Shown: in pieces, positions 12,046 through 22,789 of the stretch
Layout: the number at the start of each line of letters is the position of its first letter
How positions within the stretch are numbered: position 1 is the first letter of the stretch
From: Sipunculus nudus
Lineage: Eukaryota > Annelida > Sipuncula > Golfingiida > Sipunculidae
Assembly: GCA_026874595.1 (NCBI GenBank)
Contig: CM049313.1
Coordinates: 12,399,508 to 12,463,507 of the forward strand
DNA length: 64,000 bases
Direction: 5' to 3'
Program-made: the position numbers and the translations under genes
Notes under the pieces: model-generated
Told to the model about the DNA's origin: nothing
The model's database searches: none
What the model saw: only the letters and a program-made list of their open reading frames with translations

Positions 12046-12707
12046 TGTAATGGGGTCGTAAAAGAGTGTTCGGGGAGATGTTGGGCTCTCTTTCTCTCTC
12101 GACAAAGAAACTTAATGACGCCAAGTGGTGGTGCATAAGTTTACTACAAGACAATAGAGACAAATGTTGAAATGGCGTGCTGCCACAACGAACAGTATGA
12201 GCGGAATCATTATAACGTGTTAACACACATGCGGAAATAATACATTAAGAAAACAGTCGCATGTTTGTATTTTATGCGTAAGCGGGTTTCGGAGAGAGTA
12301 AAAGTAACGTTTAAGCTCGAGAGCAAAACTGAGTCAATGTTAAAAGTTACGTCAAAGCATATATTTAGAGACCTTTTAGAAAAGACAGTTATAAAGGTAG
12401 TTAAAAATAAGAAACCCTTAACATTATGAAAAATGATAACTCACCTACAAGACAATAGAGACAAATGTTGAAATGGCGTGCTGCCACAACGAACAGTATG
12501 AGCGGAATGCCGTCTCCACGGCTAGATTTCCTGCTCTTACCTACTCTATTGTTATGTAAAACAAGACCAAATCTGAAGGGGGAACCCTGGCCTAGAATAA
12601 GCGAAAAAATAAAGCAAATCCCTGAGGGAGAACTCAGGAAACGAATCGGACGAGTTCGGTCGGTGAACCAAAGGTCGGCGAACTAAACGAGTTTAAGGTA
12701 GACCCGT

Positions 12708-12711
<4 letters not shown>
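12046..12711 (-). repeat. Gypsy-1 5' LTR (right)
   Basis: 666 bp starting TGTAAT on the plus strand and ending GTTACA, nearly identical to 4707-5374. It carries the same internal direct repeat (12146-12207 and 12448-12509), so that duplication predates the last transposition. Confidence 0.93.

Positions 12712-12762
<51 letters not shown>
12712..12762. repeat. (TA)n tract, right of Gypsy-1
   Basis: Continuation of the TA tract that Gypsy-1 entered; unit 2 homology to unit 1 (1281 onward) resumes immediately after it. Confidence 0.95.
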
Positions 12763-12768
<6 letters not shown>

Positions 12769-13030
12769 GCCTTGCCAAATACTTTTGTCCCCTCCCCTCC
12801 CTCAATCCTGGCTACAACCCTGGATGGATCATACATAGATGTTGGGACGCCCTGCATGTTTCTCTGCCGTGGGCAGGTTTTATTTTGTGCTTTTTCTTTT
12901 TCTTTTATTTTACATAATGGCCGTTTTATATAATTATTTATTCTTCAATTTATAATATAAGGGCAACTGAAGGTTTTCTACATTATTCCTCTCTCTCTCT
13001 CAGTCTATCTTTGTCTACCTTTCTGCTTCT

Positions 13031-13102
<72 letters not shown>

Positions 13103-13381
13103 TTCTCTGTGCTCTACATTGGTTCGCTTTCTCGGATAATGAAGTGGTACCCTGTTCTTCGGGCTGATATAGAAAAAAGTACAAGGAAACGTGAGGTGCC
13201 TGGATTCTTGATGCGATGTCTCTCCTCAACTTCAGACAAATGGTTCGCGGTCACACGACCCTCTGTCCTTAGCTAATCGTGAATCATAGCGCCACACTCA
13301 AAAGAATGGTTTAGTTTTGCATTCCCTCAGCGACAGCGCTGAAGAGAACCTCCATACCAATAATCCTTCGCGATATTTGAT

Positions 13382-13606
13382 CTCCCGTGGTTTATTCATC
13401 ATATTTATTATCTTTACAGACGGGATGCCATTTCGACAATATGTCATTCATGTTCACCCATAAATCAAAGTTTATGACGTGTTTATGAGGACGCACTGAA
13501 AGCTGTCCTATATACAAGCATATTTCCTTCATGTTGTTTTAAATATTTCCATTTGAAAGTAACACACCAATTTGGTCTCCTGACATTCTGTCATGTTTCC
13601 AGCTTA
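13382..13606. other. Small insertion in unit 2 relative to unit 1
   Basis: About 225 bp absent from the homologous point of unit 1 (~1930). No clear inverted ends, poly-A tail or coding signal. It could equally be a deletion from unit 1. Confidence 0.4.
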
Positions 13607-14605
13607 AACTGACTGAATCTATAGGTTTCTTTATGTTCACGACTTTTTTATATCGATATTATCAATTTCTTATTATTAGCATAAAAAAGTCTGGAAATAA
13701 CACTGTAAAAAATTGAGACACGTCTAGTGTTTTTGTACAAAACGCCAGTGTTTTATTTGAATACACATGTTTTTAATTGCTATAATAAAACGACAGTGTT
13801 TTTGCCGGAAACATCCGTGTCTACTGATCGACACAAGACGTGTATATACTGACATGTTTATGAGCTCCTTTATAGTGGTGTAATTCTGCAGAAAAATTAA
13901 TTTCTTGATATACTGTAGTCTGTGTGCATATGCATGAGTGCGCAAGTTGCACCACATTTTCATTCCAAAGCTAATTACATTGTTATATTGTCAAATGTTT
14001 GTAAATAGACTATATTTTAATAATAGTTACTATATATACGCGTCTGTCAGACATTATTGTCGGGGGTCAGTATTTTTGACATATACCTTTTTTCTTATAA
14101 TGTCTATCCCTTTATTCATTAATTCGTCAGCCCCTATGACAAGAGCAGTATAAACAACAGGGTCCAAAAGCGACACGATATAAACACCTGGGAAAACGCG
14201 GGTGTTTTTATGCTTGACCAAGGATCAGTGCTTAATGAGACCACGTGATGTTGTGCGGCCAGCTGCTGATAATGCGTGGTTGACTTGAAATGACCTACAT
14301 CTGTGGCTGCACATGTATAGACAACTAAACATTCCGTGCACGCGATATTTACCCAGTGTCATTTTAGAGACCACCATGTGAAAACAGGTAAGTCTTTATT
14401 AATCTTAACAGTTATTATATTTATCATATAATTTATAACAATAAGATAACATGCAACTACATAAAATTACTTTTATTGGTTACTTTCTCAGTCCAATAGG
14501 ATAGTCATTGTTACAATATAAATGTAAAAATAGCGGCCATGTTGACGTCAACCGTATTTTGTTAACTTATAAACTGAGGTGTGGTAGAAGTTATGATTGG
14601 GTAAT

Positions 14606-14610
<5 letters not shown>

Positions 14611-14655
<45 letters not shown>
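14611..14655. repeat. (TA)n tract adjoining Gypsy-2
   Basis: TA run that ends two bases before the left LTR of Gypsy-2. Confidence 0.95.
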
Positions 14656-14657
<2 letters not shown>

Positions 14658-14661
<4 letters not shown>

Positions 14662-15395
14662 ACGGAACCTAATATCAACAGATCACGTATGCGTGATGAA
14701 ATAAATTTTGTAATAGACAATAAAAAATCAGATTCTATAACACTAGGCAGCGTGAAATGTCAAGGGGAATGAATAAAGAAGTCACTGGTTTTTTGTTAAC
14801 AAATGACTATAATTTATTCCTCAAACAACACTTACATTACAATACACTAAATCAATACAATGACACAGTATAACAGCAAATCAATACAATCACACAGTAA
14901 AATAAACAAAGTGTACAGTACCTGGATACCACCACTGTCACAACGATAAGTCCTTTAAAATGTATAAGATGAAAGTTCACACAAATTCTCTTGGAGAATA
15001 ACAGTCCAATGTAAAGCTCTTGTAACAATCCAGAAGTAAACCGAAGACCAAATAAGATTCGTCACAAAATCCAGAGTAGAATCTGAAGAAAATCTATAAT
15101 TGCCGCACTTATCGATATAGGTCCCACAAACTGACATACACGCTTCTGTGTCCGCTGGAATATTCTCTCACCTCTCTCTCGGCTCTAAAACACAGCCCCC
15201 TATTTATAACTTTTCACCTCCATCCGAGAACCTTCCATTGTTCGAACATGTTAAAGAATCTAGGCGAGGCCGCCACAACACGAGCTACGCGTGGCACACA
15301 AACCAAACGTCAACAACACATGGAACATCCGTGTGCACAATAAAACAATCATCTGTAAGACCGCTGCACACAATTAAAAAGGTGCAACTGTAACA
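14658..15395 (-). repeat. Gypsy-2 3' LTR (left)
   Basis: 738 bp, TGTTAC to GTAACA. Near its start is ATCACG-TATG-CGTGAT, an inverted motif also kept in the right LTR and in the solo LTR at 47906-48773. It lacks ~100 bp present in the right LTR between 21141 and 21240. Confidence 0.9.
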
Positions 15396-15409
15396 CTCCC
15401 CCTCATGTA
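15396..15409 (-). other. Gypsy-2 polypurine tract
   Basis: Minus-strand CATGAGGGGGAG directly before the 3' LTR start TGTTACAG. Confidence 0.75.
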
Positions 15410-15526
15410 AGAAAAAAAAGAGAAAGTTTTCTCAAAACTTTCTTTTGCGATCACAATTACTACATTACTAAACATGTCATAACCATCTTATTTACAACAT
15501 TACATAAACATCACGTTTACAACAAT

Positions 15527-15860
15527 TCATAAAAATCTCGATAAGCAATCAGCAAGTACATTGTCTTTCCCTTTTATGAGTTTGATTTCAAGGTTGTAAT
15601 CTTGTAAGAACAAAATCCATCTCAACAATCTATAATTTTTACACTTCAACTTGTTCATGAACGTGAGGGGATTGTGATCATTGAAGACAATGATAGGCTT
15701 GACTGATGAAGTAACATAAACTTCAAAATGTTGCAAAGCCAAAATCAAAGCCAAACATTCGTTTTCAATAGTGTAGTTGTTTTTTTTCTGGTTTGCATTA
15801 AATTTTCTTGAGAAATGACAAATTGGATGATCTATGCCATCATCGCCTTCTTGTCACTAG
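15527..15860 (-). pseudogene. Gypsy-2 RNase H (broken)
   Basis: Minus-strand HFSRKFNANQKK, then TIENECLALILALQHFEVYV, VFNDHNPLTFM, and IKGKDNVLADCLSRF at the end. These match the RNase H motifs of Ty3/Gypsy (YxxxxKECLA, TDHNPL, ADxLSR). It lies downstream of RT and close to the polypurine tract, so RNase H is the last domain of Pol, as in Gmr1-like elements. Confidence 0.85.
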
Positions 15861-16199
15861 TTTGTGACAGCTAACTTAAAAGGTACAGAAAAGTCAGGAG
15901 CTACCAAAACTGGTGAGCTTTGCAGAATTGCTTTCAAATTCTGAAATGCATTTTCACACTGAAAATTCCATACAAACTTTTGTTATTTCTTTAACAAATT
16001 AGTCAAAGGTTCAGCTACAGCAGAAAAATTTGGACAAAACTTCATGTAGTATCCAACCATACCAAGAAAATGCATTGTTTGCTTTTTGTTTTCTGGTCTA
16101 GGAAATTCAGAAAAAGCACTTATTTAAGCATCAACAGGTTTTACTTGACCCTACCCTACAATATGACCCAAAAATGTTACTTGTACATGACAAAACTCA

Positions 16200-17029
16200 G
16201 ATTTTACTAAGTTGATGGTCAGACGTGCTTCACTGAGTCTTTCGAAGAGGTCGCGGAGAATTTGCAGATGTTTCTCTCAGGTGTCGCTGTACACGATAAG
16301 GTCATCAATATATGCGTCGCAGCCCTGAATGTCCTTGACAACCGTATGGATGAGGCACTGGAACGTGGCTGGCGAGTTCCTTATGCCAAACAGCATAACT
16401 TTATACTGGTACAGTCCTTGCGGCTTCACAAATGCGGACACTTCTTTCGCTCGTTCTGTCAGCGGAACTTGCCAGAGTCCTTTTAGCAAGACAAACTTGG
16501 AGACATTTCTGGAGCTACCGACTCTATCAATACAACCATCGATCCTCGGAATCGGAAACGTGTCATTCTTGTTTTCCATAATCTGTGCACATACGGTAAC
16601 TTCCATCAGGTTTTGGCACAAGAATACATGGTGAACTCCAGTTATTGTTACTAGGTTCAATAAAATCATTGCCCAGCAAATATTGAATCTCATCCTGTAG
16701 ATACTTTTGCTTTTCTGGATTCAGTCTATAAGGATGTTGCTTGACTGCGCTTGCCTCGCCAACATCGACTTCAAGGCACAATATGTTTGCGTTGGAATGT
16801 TTCTAAACAAATGCTCATAATTCCGCAGCAGATTCTTGAGGTCTTGTTGTTGTTGTGCGGTAAGGTGTGACAGTTTGGCATCCAGGTTGTTAAGCACGTT
16901 TGAGTTTTTTAATGGTACTGTATCACACTGAATGTCTACATCACACTTACAATCAGTATCAACTTTAACTGGGTCAGGGTCAGTGTTTACACAATTTACA
17001 GCAGTAACATTATGTTCAATATCTGATGT
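16200..17029 (-). pseudogene. Gypsy-2 reverse transcriptase (broken)
   Basis: Minus strand. The pre-RT segment LSHLTAQQQQDLKNLLRNY leads into VKQHPYRLNPEKQKYLQDEI, SSPCILVPKPDGSYRMCTDY, then in another frame FVLLKGLWQVPL, FVKPQGLYQYKVMLFGIRNS, PATFQCLIHTVV and the active-site box CDAYIDDLIVYSDT at ~16277-16320. Frameshifts near 16700 and 16590 and stops separate the pieces. It copies element RNA into cDNA. It is located after integrase, not before it. Confidence 0.9.
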
Positions 17030-18489
17030 GCTATTTCTGTCATAATATGGTTTCAACATGTTAACATGGCACAGTTGTTTCTTCTTACGCCTATCTGGTG
17101 CCAACAGTATGTAATTTAAATCACTGACTTTTTTGTCAACAATGTAAGGAGCACAATACCTAGCTTGCAGAGGTCTGCCAGCTAATGTAGTAAGGCAAGG
17201 ACCTTTTGACCAGGCTCAAACGTCCTACTTACAGTGTGTTTTCATTTTACTTTGTGCAGACTTTAGATTTGAATTTGCAATCTCACAAGCATTGTGTAGT
17301 TTAGTGCGAAAGTCTGAGACATACTGCAGTAAACTAAGAGAATCAGGATTTTCACACAAGAGTTTTTCTTTAAGCAGTTTCAATGGGCCGCGAACTGAGT
17401 GTCCAAAAACTAGTTCAAAGGGAGTGAAACCCAAGGACTCTTGTATGGATTCTCTGACAGCAAACAGCAATAGGTGGCTTCCTTCATCCCAGTCTTTCTG
17501 TGTGTCATTAGCAATAGGTCCTTATCATGTTTTTTAATGTCTGATGAAAACGCTCGAGGGCGCCCTGACTTTCAGGATGGTATGGCGAAGAGCTGTATTG
17601 TTTTATACCTAGCTGAAGCATAACTTGCTGGAATAAGCCAGACATAAAATAAGACCCTTGGTCAGACTGGACGGATTCTGGTAATCCAAAAGTTGTAAAA
17701 AAAATTGGTCAGAGCTCTGACAACACTTTTGGTAGATGCGCACATAATTGTCATCAAGTATTCAGGTTCAGATTTTGTTTTGGGCAGTGGTCAAACACAG
17801 TCAACAATAATCCTACTGAATTGTTCTTCGAAAGCAGGAATCGGAATAAGTGGGGCCTTAGGAGGGGTCTGATTGGTCTTGCATACCATCTGGCATGTAT
17901 GGCATGATTTACAATATTGTACAACATCTTTCCTGAGGTTAGGCCAATAGAAGTGTGTACTAACTTTCTGATAAGTTTTATTTATACCTAAATGGCCAGA
18001 CAAAGGAGCCTCATGTGCCATGCTTAGAATTTCATTGCGAAACTTTTTGGGCATTGCTATTTGATGTTTGATGGCCCTCTCATCATCAGCGCATACATCA
18101 GGTGGTCGCCATTTACACATAACCACTCCATTTTTAACATAGAAACACACTGGGTTCTGTGACAGTTCATCTTTAGAAACTGCATTGGGAAACAAACATG
18201 AAATTTCATGGTCATAATTCTGTTCCGCGATAAGTTCTGACCTTGAAAACGCTGTATCCTGTACGGGCGAGTCGTTACACGAGTCACTAGTGACTCCCAG
18301 AGTGTTATTATCTGGACCATTATCCTCATGTGTGTTTTTCTTGGCCATAGATCTAGTTACAGCACATGAAGGATACAAACCAGGAATTTCCTGACTTTCC
18401 GGATCAGTGTCCTGATCAAGTGACGGCTTTTCTGTCACTATTGTTACAGGCTGTACTCCGTCACTTGCAACATCACTGCCCAGTAGCAA
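17030..18489 (-). pseudogene. Gypsy-2 integrase (broken)
   Basis: Minus strand. A variable N-terminal part is followed by the zinc-binding region near 17900-18010: HEAPLSGHLGINKTYQ and FYWPNLRKDVVQYC with CKSCHTC. The start of the catalytic core (FSRIIVDCV) is near 17800. The core continues in other frames: a later block reads ESLGFTPFELVFGHSVRGPL at about 17440-17380, the usual integrase C-terminal landmark. The C-terminal end is RKKKQLCHVNMLKPYYDR at ~17095-17040, matching the tail that precedes RT in Gmr1-like Pol proteins. Several frameshifts (for example near 17470 and 17225) break it. Confidence 0.88.
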
Positions 18490-18557
18490 CTGAATTCCCT
18501 AAAAGGGTAAAGTAGTTCTTATGCCCACAGTAATATTCCCAGAAATCAAATCTGGCT

Positions 18558-18857
18558 TTAAATGTATACTGTGAAGCGGAACTGAAGTGTGCTTGTCTGA
18601 AAAAAAACACCATTAACAAGTGCATGTGCACCAGTAAAGGACCTATTACAAAATGGCAACGTGTTTGTTAACATGAAAGTCTGGCCCGAACCAGTGTCCC
18701 TCAAAATTCTAATAGGGGTAGAATCTGAAAAATCACTTGAAAGTGATACAAAACCATCATGTACGAATGGCTCAAATAACTCCATTTGAGAGTCAGGAGA
18801 GGAATCTACTACCTGAGCTTCATCAAACAAAGAACTGACATTGACAGTGTCAGTCAT
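18558..18857 (-). pseudogene. Gypsy-2 aspartic protease (broken)
   Basis: Minus-strand open segment with IRILRDTGSGQTFML, the retropepsin D-T-G catalytic motif in its usual setting. An acidic spacer precedes it and a short beta-rich stretch follows before the frame ends. It sits between the zinc knuckle of gag and the integrase. Confidence 0.8.
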
Positions 18858-19108
18858 AAACTCTTTTTCAGTGTCATTTAAGGAATCTTCATCCTTTTTA
18901 TCATCAAATTTTTCCCAGCAGAAACAAACTTCTGTTTGTCATAAGAGGACCTGGCCTTATTTGAAATACTCTCGCAAGAGTCATAAAAGGACTTAGCCTT
19001 ATTTAGAGAATACTCCTCGTAGGAGTCTTGAAAGGACCTAGCCTTATTAAATTCCTCGCAGGAATCAACTGAGGTTTTTACACCGCAAGCTACGGATTCT
19101 TCTTTGGA

Positions 19109-20362
19109 TTAAGACGGCACGCCGGCCTCCGTAGCATCACACTCTTTATTTGAGTCAATAAAGGAGTTGTACCCCTTATTTACTTGAAAAGAGCCTGGCT
19201 CTTGTACTATGCTATGCATAGACTTTGAAACAAAACCAGCAGGTTTGCTATTTGGTTTATTCGCAAATTTCCAGCAGTCAGATATTAGATGACCTTCCTT
19301 CTTGCAGTAATTACAGATTTTCTTTGAAAATGACTGGTCTTTGTTGGATTTAGACACAGTGGACGTGATTTACATTCTTGTTTGTGAATGACTGGTTTGA
19401 TTTGCTAGTAAAGGACATTTTGTGTGTTAATGAATAATCATCAGCTAACTGAGCAGCAATGTCAAGTGTTTCAGGACTTTTCTCATCAAGAAAAGTTTTA
19501 ACATCTGCGTTAATGTAGCGCTAAAATTCTTCAATTAAAATCAACTGGCGCAAATTGTCATAATCTTTCATTACATTTTTAGAACTACACCAGCGATCAA
19601 ACAACTGCTCTTTTGTCTTAGCAAATTCGACGTAGGTCTGTTCTTTGAGCTTTTCCCAATTTCTGAATTTCTGGACGTAAGCCTCAGGAACTAACACATA
19701 ACCTTTAAGGATTAACCGTTTTACCAGGTCATAGTCAGCAGCAGCTTTTACTGAAAGCTCTGTATGAATTTCTCTGGCCTTGCCAGTCAATTCACTTTGT
19801 AACAGCATAGTCCAATTTTCCTTAGGCCATTTTAAATTTTCAGCTACCTTCTAAAAGTGTAAGAAATATTATCAATCTCTTTTTCTTTTAAAGGATGGAC
19901 AAGTCTAATGTGCCTAGTAACATCAAAACTGTGAGTTGGGGCAGCACTTAGACTATGTTCTAGTTTACGTCTTTTTAACTTAGGTCGTTTAACTCGATTT
20001 CTTTTTCTTTTTCTAGTCTTTCTCTTTCTAACCTTTCATGTTCTTCCTTCTCATCTCTTTGTTTTTCTAATTCCCTCTCTTCTCTTTGTTTTTTTTAACT
20101 CATTGTGCATTTCTAACTTTTTAATTCTAATTGCATAGCAAGGCTTTCATTTTTTGATGTTTCACCCCCCCCCCCCCCCCCCAGTTTAACCTTTGCTAAC
20201 TAGATTTTGCATGATTTTAGCAATGATATCAGGTTTTCTCAAAGCTTTTTTCACACTTCGCCCTAAGTGTTGTCCAAAACGCAACAGCTGTTTTGTTGTC
20301 AACTGTTTATGTTGATCAGGGTCGGGATCGTCCACAAATGTCTCAGGTTTGAAATCTGCCAT
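19109..20362 (-). pseudogene. Gypsy-2 Gag with SCAN-like capsid and zinc knuckle (broken)
   Basis: Minus strand, start MADFKPETFVDD at 20362. Three pieces in different frames remain. The N-terminal helix-rich segment runs 20362-20186. A capsid segment at 19808-19521 carries LTGKAREIHTELSV, YVLVPEAYVQKFRNW, TYVEFAKTKEQLFDRW and LRQLILIEEF. A zinc-knuckle segment near 19320 has CNYCKKEGHLISDC (CX2CX4HX4C). The LVPEAYxQKFRN pattern is that of SCAN-like capsids; the vertebrate SCAN domain is established as derived from Gmr1-like Gags. A run of 18 C at 20165-20182 and a Lys/Glu-rich stretch near 19990-20110 interrupt the reading frame. Confidence 0.83.
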
Positions 20363-20510
20363 GTTAAGATGTAAAAACAATAACAAAAAACACTGAGATA
20401 AATCCTGTAAACAATGTATTGTAAACAGTATGTAATCTTGTAAACAATGTATGATAAAACAATGTGTCTAGGTCAAGGCCTAATAAATGTTCAAAACTAT
20501 TAAGCATCTC

Positions 20511-20523
20511 GGATGAGCCCCCA
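20511..20523 (-). other. Gypsy-2 primer binding site, tRNA-Pro type
   Basis: Minus-strand TGGGGGCTCATCC, six bases inside the 5' LTR end. It matches the tRNA-Pro primer site TGGGGGCTCGTCC, known from murine leukaemia-type retroviruses, with one difference. The TRIM copies in this window have the same site. Confidence 0.8.
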
Positions 20524-20529
20524 ATTTTA

Positions 20530-21373
20530 TGTTACGGATTATATATAATCCTAATATCAACAGATCACGTATGCGTGATGAAAATTAAATTTGTAATGGA
20601 GATAAAAGAAATCAGATTCTGTAACACTAGGCAGCGTGATATGTCTAGGGGAATGAATAAAGAAGTCAGTGTTTTTTTGTAAACAAATGACTATAAATTA
20701 TTTTTAAAACAACCCTAACATTACAATACACTAAATCAATACAATGACACAGTATAACAGCAAATCAATACAATCACACAGTAAAATAAACAAAGTGCAC
20801 AGTGCCTGGATACCACCACTGTCACAGCGATAAGACCTTTAAAATGTATAAGCCGGATGAAAGTTCACACAAATTCTCTCGGAGAATAACAGTCCAATGT
20901 AAAGCTCTTGTAACAAACCAGAAAGTAAACTGAAGACCAAATAAGATTCGTCACAAAATCCAGATGAAAATCTGAAGAAAATAATTGCCGCACTTTTCAG
21001 AATAGGTCCCACAAACTGACATACACGCTTCTGAGTCTGGAATATTCTCTCACCTCTCTCTCTCGGCTCTAAAACACAGCCCCCTATTTACAACTTTTCA
21101 CCTCCAGCCGAGAACCTTCCATTGCTCGAACATTCTAAAGAATCTTACACAGTACACACGTTCAAAGAACATACCAGAAAAAAGAACGCTGTGTATATAG
21201 GGTTCAGCCAATGCGAATTAAACTGAGCCTGCAACATCCGGCCAGGCGAGGCCGCCACAACACGAGCTACGCGTGGCACACAAACCAAACGCCAACAACA
21301 CATGGAACATCCGTGCACAATAAAACAATCATCTGTAAGACCACTGCACACAATAAAAGGGGCACCTGTAATA
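20530..21373 (-). repeat. Gypsy-2 5' LTR (right)
   Basis: 844 bp starting TGTTACGG; its outer end reads TGTAATA, one change from the expected TGTAACA. It carries about 100 bp between 21141 and 21240 that the left LTR lacks, and a small ATATATAATC insertion near its start. Confidence 0.88.
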
Positions 21374-21523
21374 ATGTGAATGTGTGAAGATGATCTTTAG
21401 ATTGCTCGAGCTGTAACAGGGGACGTTCGACTCGACTATGGGACCTTGTTTTAGGTGGCCACCAAGGAGAAGGCAATCTGTCCCAAGAAGAAAGGGGGGG
21501 GGGCATACCATACACAAAAACAC

Positions 21524-21590
<67 letters not shown>

Positions 21591-22789
21591 TACATATATT
21601 TATATATATATATATACACACACTCTTTATATATATATGTGTGTGCTCGTGATATGTTACGTTATGCTATAGAATATAGTTATATATATATATATAATAT
21701 AATATATTTAATATGTATGCGTATATCAAATGCATGATCTATAATTAATCTTTCAGCTCAAGCAATGCCACTCTTAATCATGACGAAAAACTGAGGACAA
21801 ATAAGACACAACAGAAGGCATTACCAGTGCCATGTCTCCAGTCAACAAGAATTTACCTAGTGGTAAATATAGTTTTTACATCTGAAGTGAGCACATAATG
21901 CATGTTCCTCAGAGAGCCTGCTTTTTTGGATGAATATACCTTGATTTAATGAATAAATGTGTATAGCTTTATCTTTACTCCAGTACTTGACTTGCCAACA
22001 TACATAGCTTTATGTATGTCGTTATGTTATTGAACGTATTGAACTTGATCTTTTTTAAATATATAAAAGCGACTTATATATACATGTATTTTCTTATATT
22101 CTTACAATAATTCACAACTTTTCAATCATCTCATATAAACTGATACAGGCTTAATTTTTTTATTCTGCAGAATCATTTTAAAATGTGTTCAACCCTTATC
22201 ATTATCTCATATCTGACGATTAAAAATATAATATAACTATAATTTTTTTACAGGCATCTGAGGGCCATAACAAGTCGTAATTCGCTACATGAAGTCTTAA
22301 TCATCTGATATGGGCAAATGCAGTAAAACGTAGGCCGTTTTGAGGTTTATAAACATGGAGGTATGTATGAGCACCATAAAAAAAAAGATTATTTTCTATA
22401 TATCAGTATGGTTGATTAGTCATCTATGTGTCTGTTTTTGTCTTTTTTTTAACAAGACCCTTAATTAAGGATTCAGATTTGCTGCTTTTCTTCAACTGAA
22501 CAAATCTGTAGTGTTTTCATTCATTCTCGAACCATTATTAAAATGAGCTGGGCAAATGATCTAAAAGTTTGTAACTATATCATCCATGAACTGTTGCTAC
22601 AACTTCAAGAGATCTATATTACAGATTTATTTATTTCTATAAAATTCTGATATGACAAAATTCTTGACCACCAAGACCTCGTTTCTGAAAGGTACATATA
22701 TGCTTCTGCAATGTTTTCTTCATGGTGCTTTATTTGCAAATAGACAAGCATGTTCACAAGACGTGGATGGGTGACATTAAAAGTAATTC
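21374..22789. other. Non-coding body of the CACTG-ended element
   Basis: Contains a (CT)n(TA)n microsatellite at ~21523-21640 and otherwise AT-rich sequence. No transposase motif was seen in any frame. Confidence 0.5.

Larger units (their letters stand above)
4707..12711 (-). mobile_element. Gypsy-1: full-length Ty3/Gypsy LTR retrotransposon, coding region broken
   Basis: An 8,005-bp element on the minus strand: right LTR (5') 12046-12711, primer binding site 12030-12043, untranslated leader, gag, protease, reverse transcriptase, RNase H, integrase, polypurine tract 5375-5390, left LTR (3') 4707-5374. The domain order PR-RT-RH-IN is the standard Ty3/Gypsy order. LTRs start TGTAAC and end GTTACA (or ATTACA at one end) and are almost identical, so insertion is recent. 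Yet gag and pol contain several stops and frameshifts, so this copy cannot make its proteins. It probably moved with proteins supplied by another copy, unless the assembly carries base errors. It lies in a (TA)n tract. Confidence 0.95.
14658..21373 (-). mobile_element. Gypsy-2: Gmr1-like LTR retrotransposon, degraded
   Basis: About 6.7 kb on the minus strand: 5' LTR 20530-21373, primer site 20511-20523, gag 20362-19109, protease ~18857-18558, integrase 18489-17030, reverse transcriptase ~16781-16200, RNase H ~15860-15527, polypurine tract 15396-15409, 3' LTR 14658-15395. Integrase lies upstream of reverse transcriptase. This order is established for the Gmr1-like branch of Ty3/Gypsy and differs from Gypsy-1. 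Flanks carry a 4-bp direct repeat ATGT (14654-14657 and 21374-21377), a plausible target duplication. The coding region is split over all three frames with many stops. The LTRs differ by substitutions and a ~100-bp indel, so it is older than Gypsy-1. It is inserted inside the CACTG-ended element. Confidence 0.9.

Noticed and set aside
21438-21737. Open frames across (CT)n(TA)n tracts
   Set aside because: They translate to Leu-Ser and Tyr-Ile repeats, an artefact of microsatellites; the same holds at 1224-1731, 13005-13229, 30709-30921 and 43865-44157.
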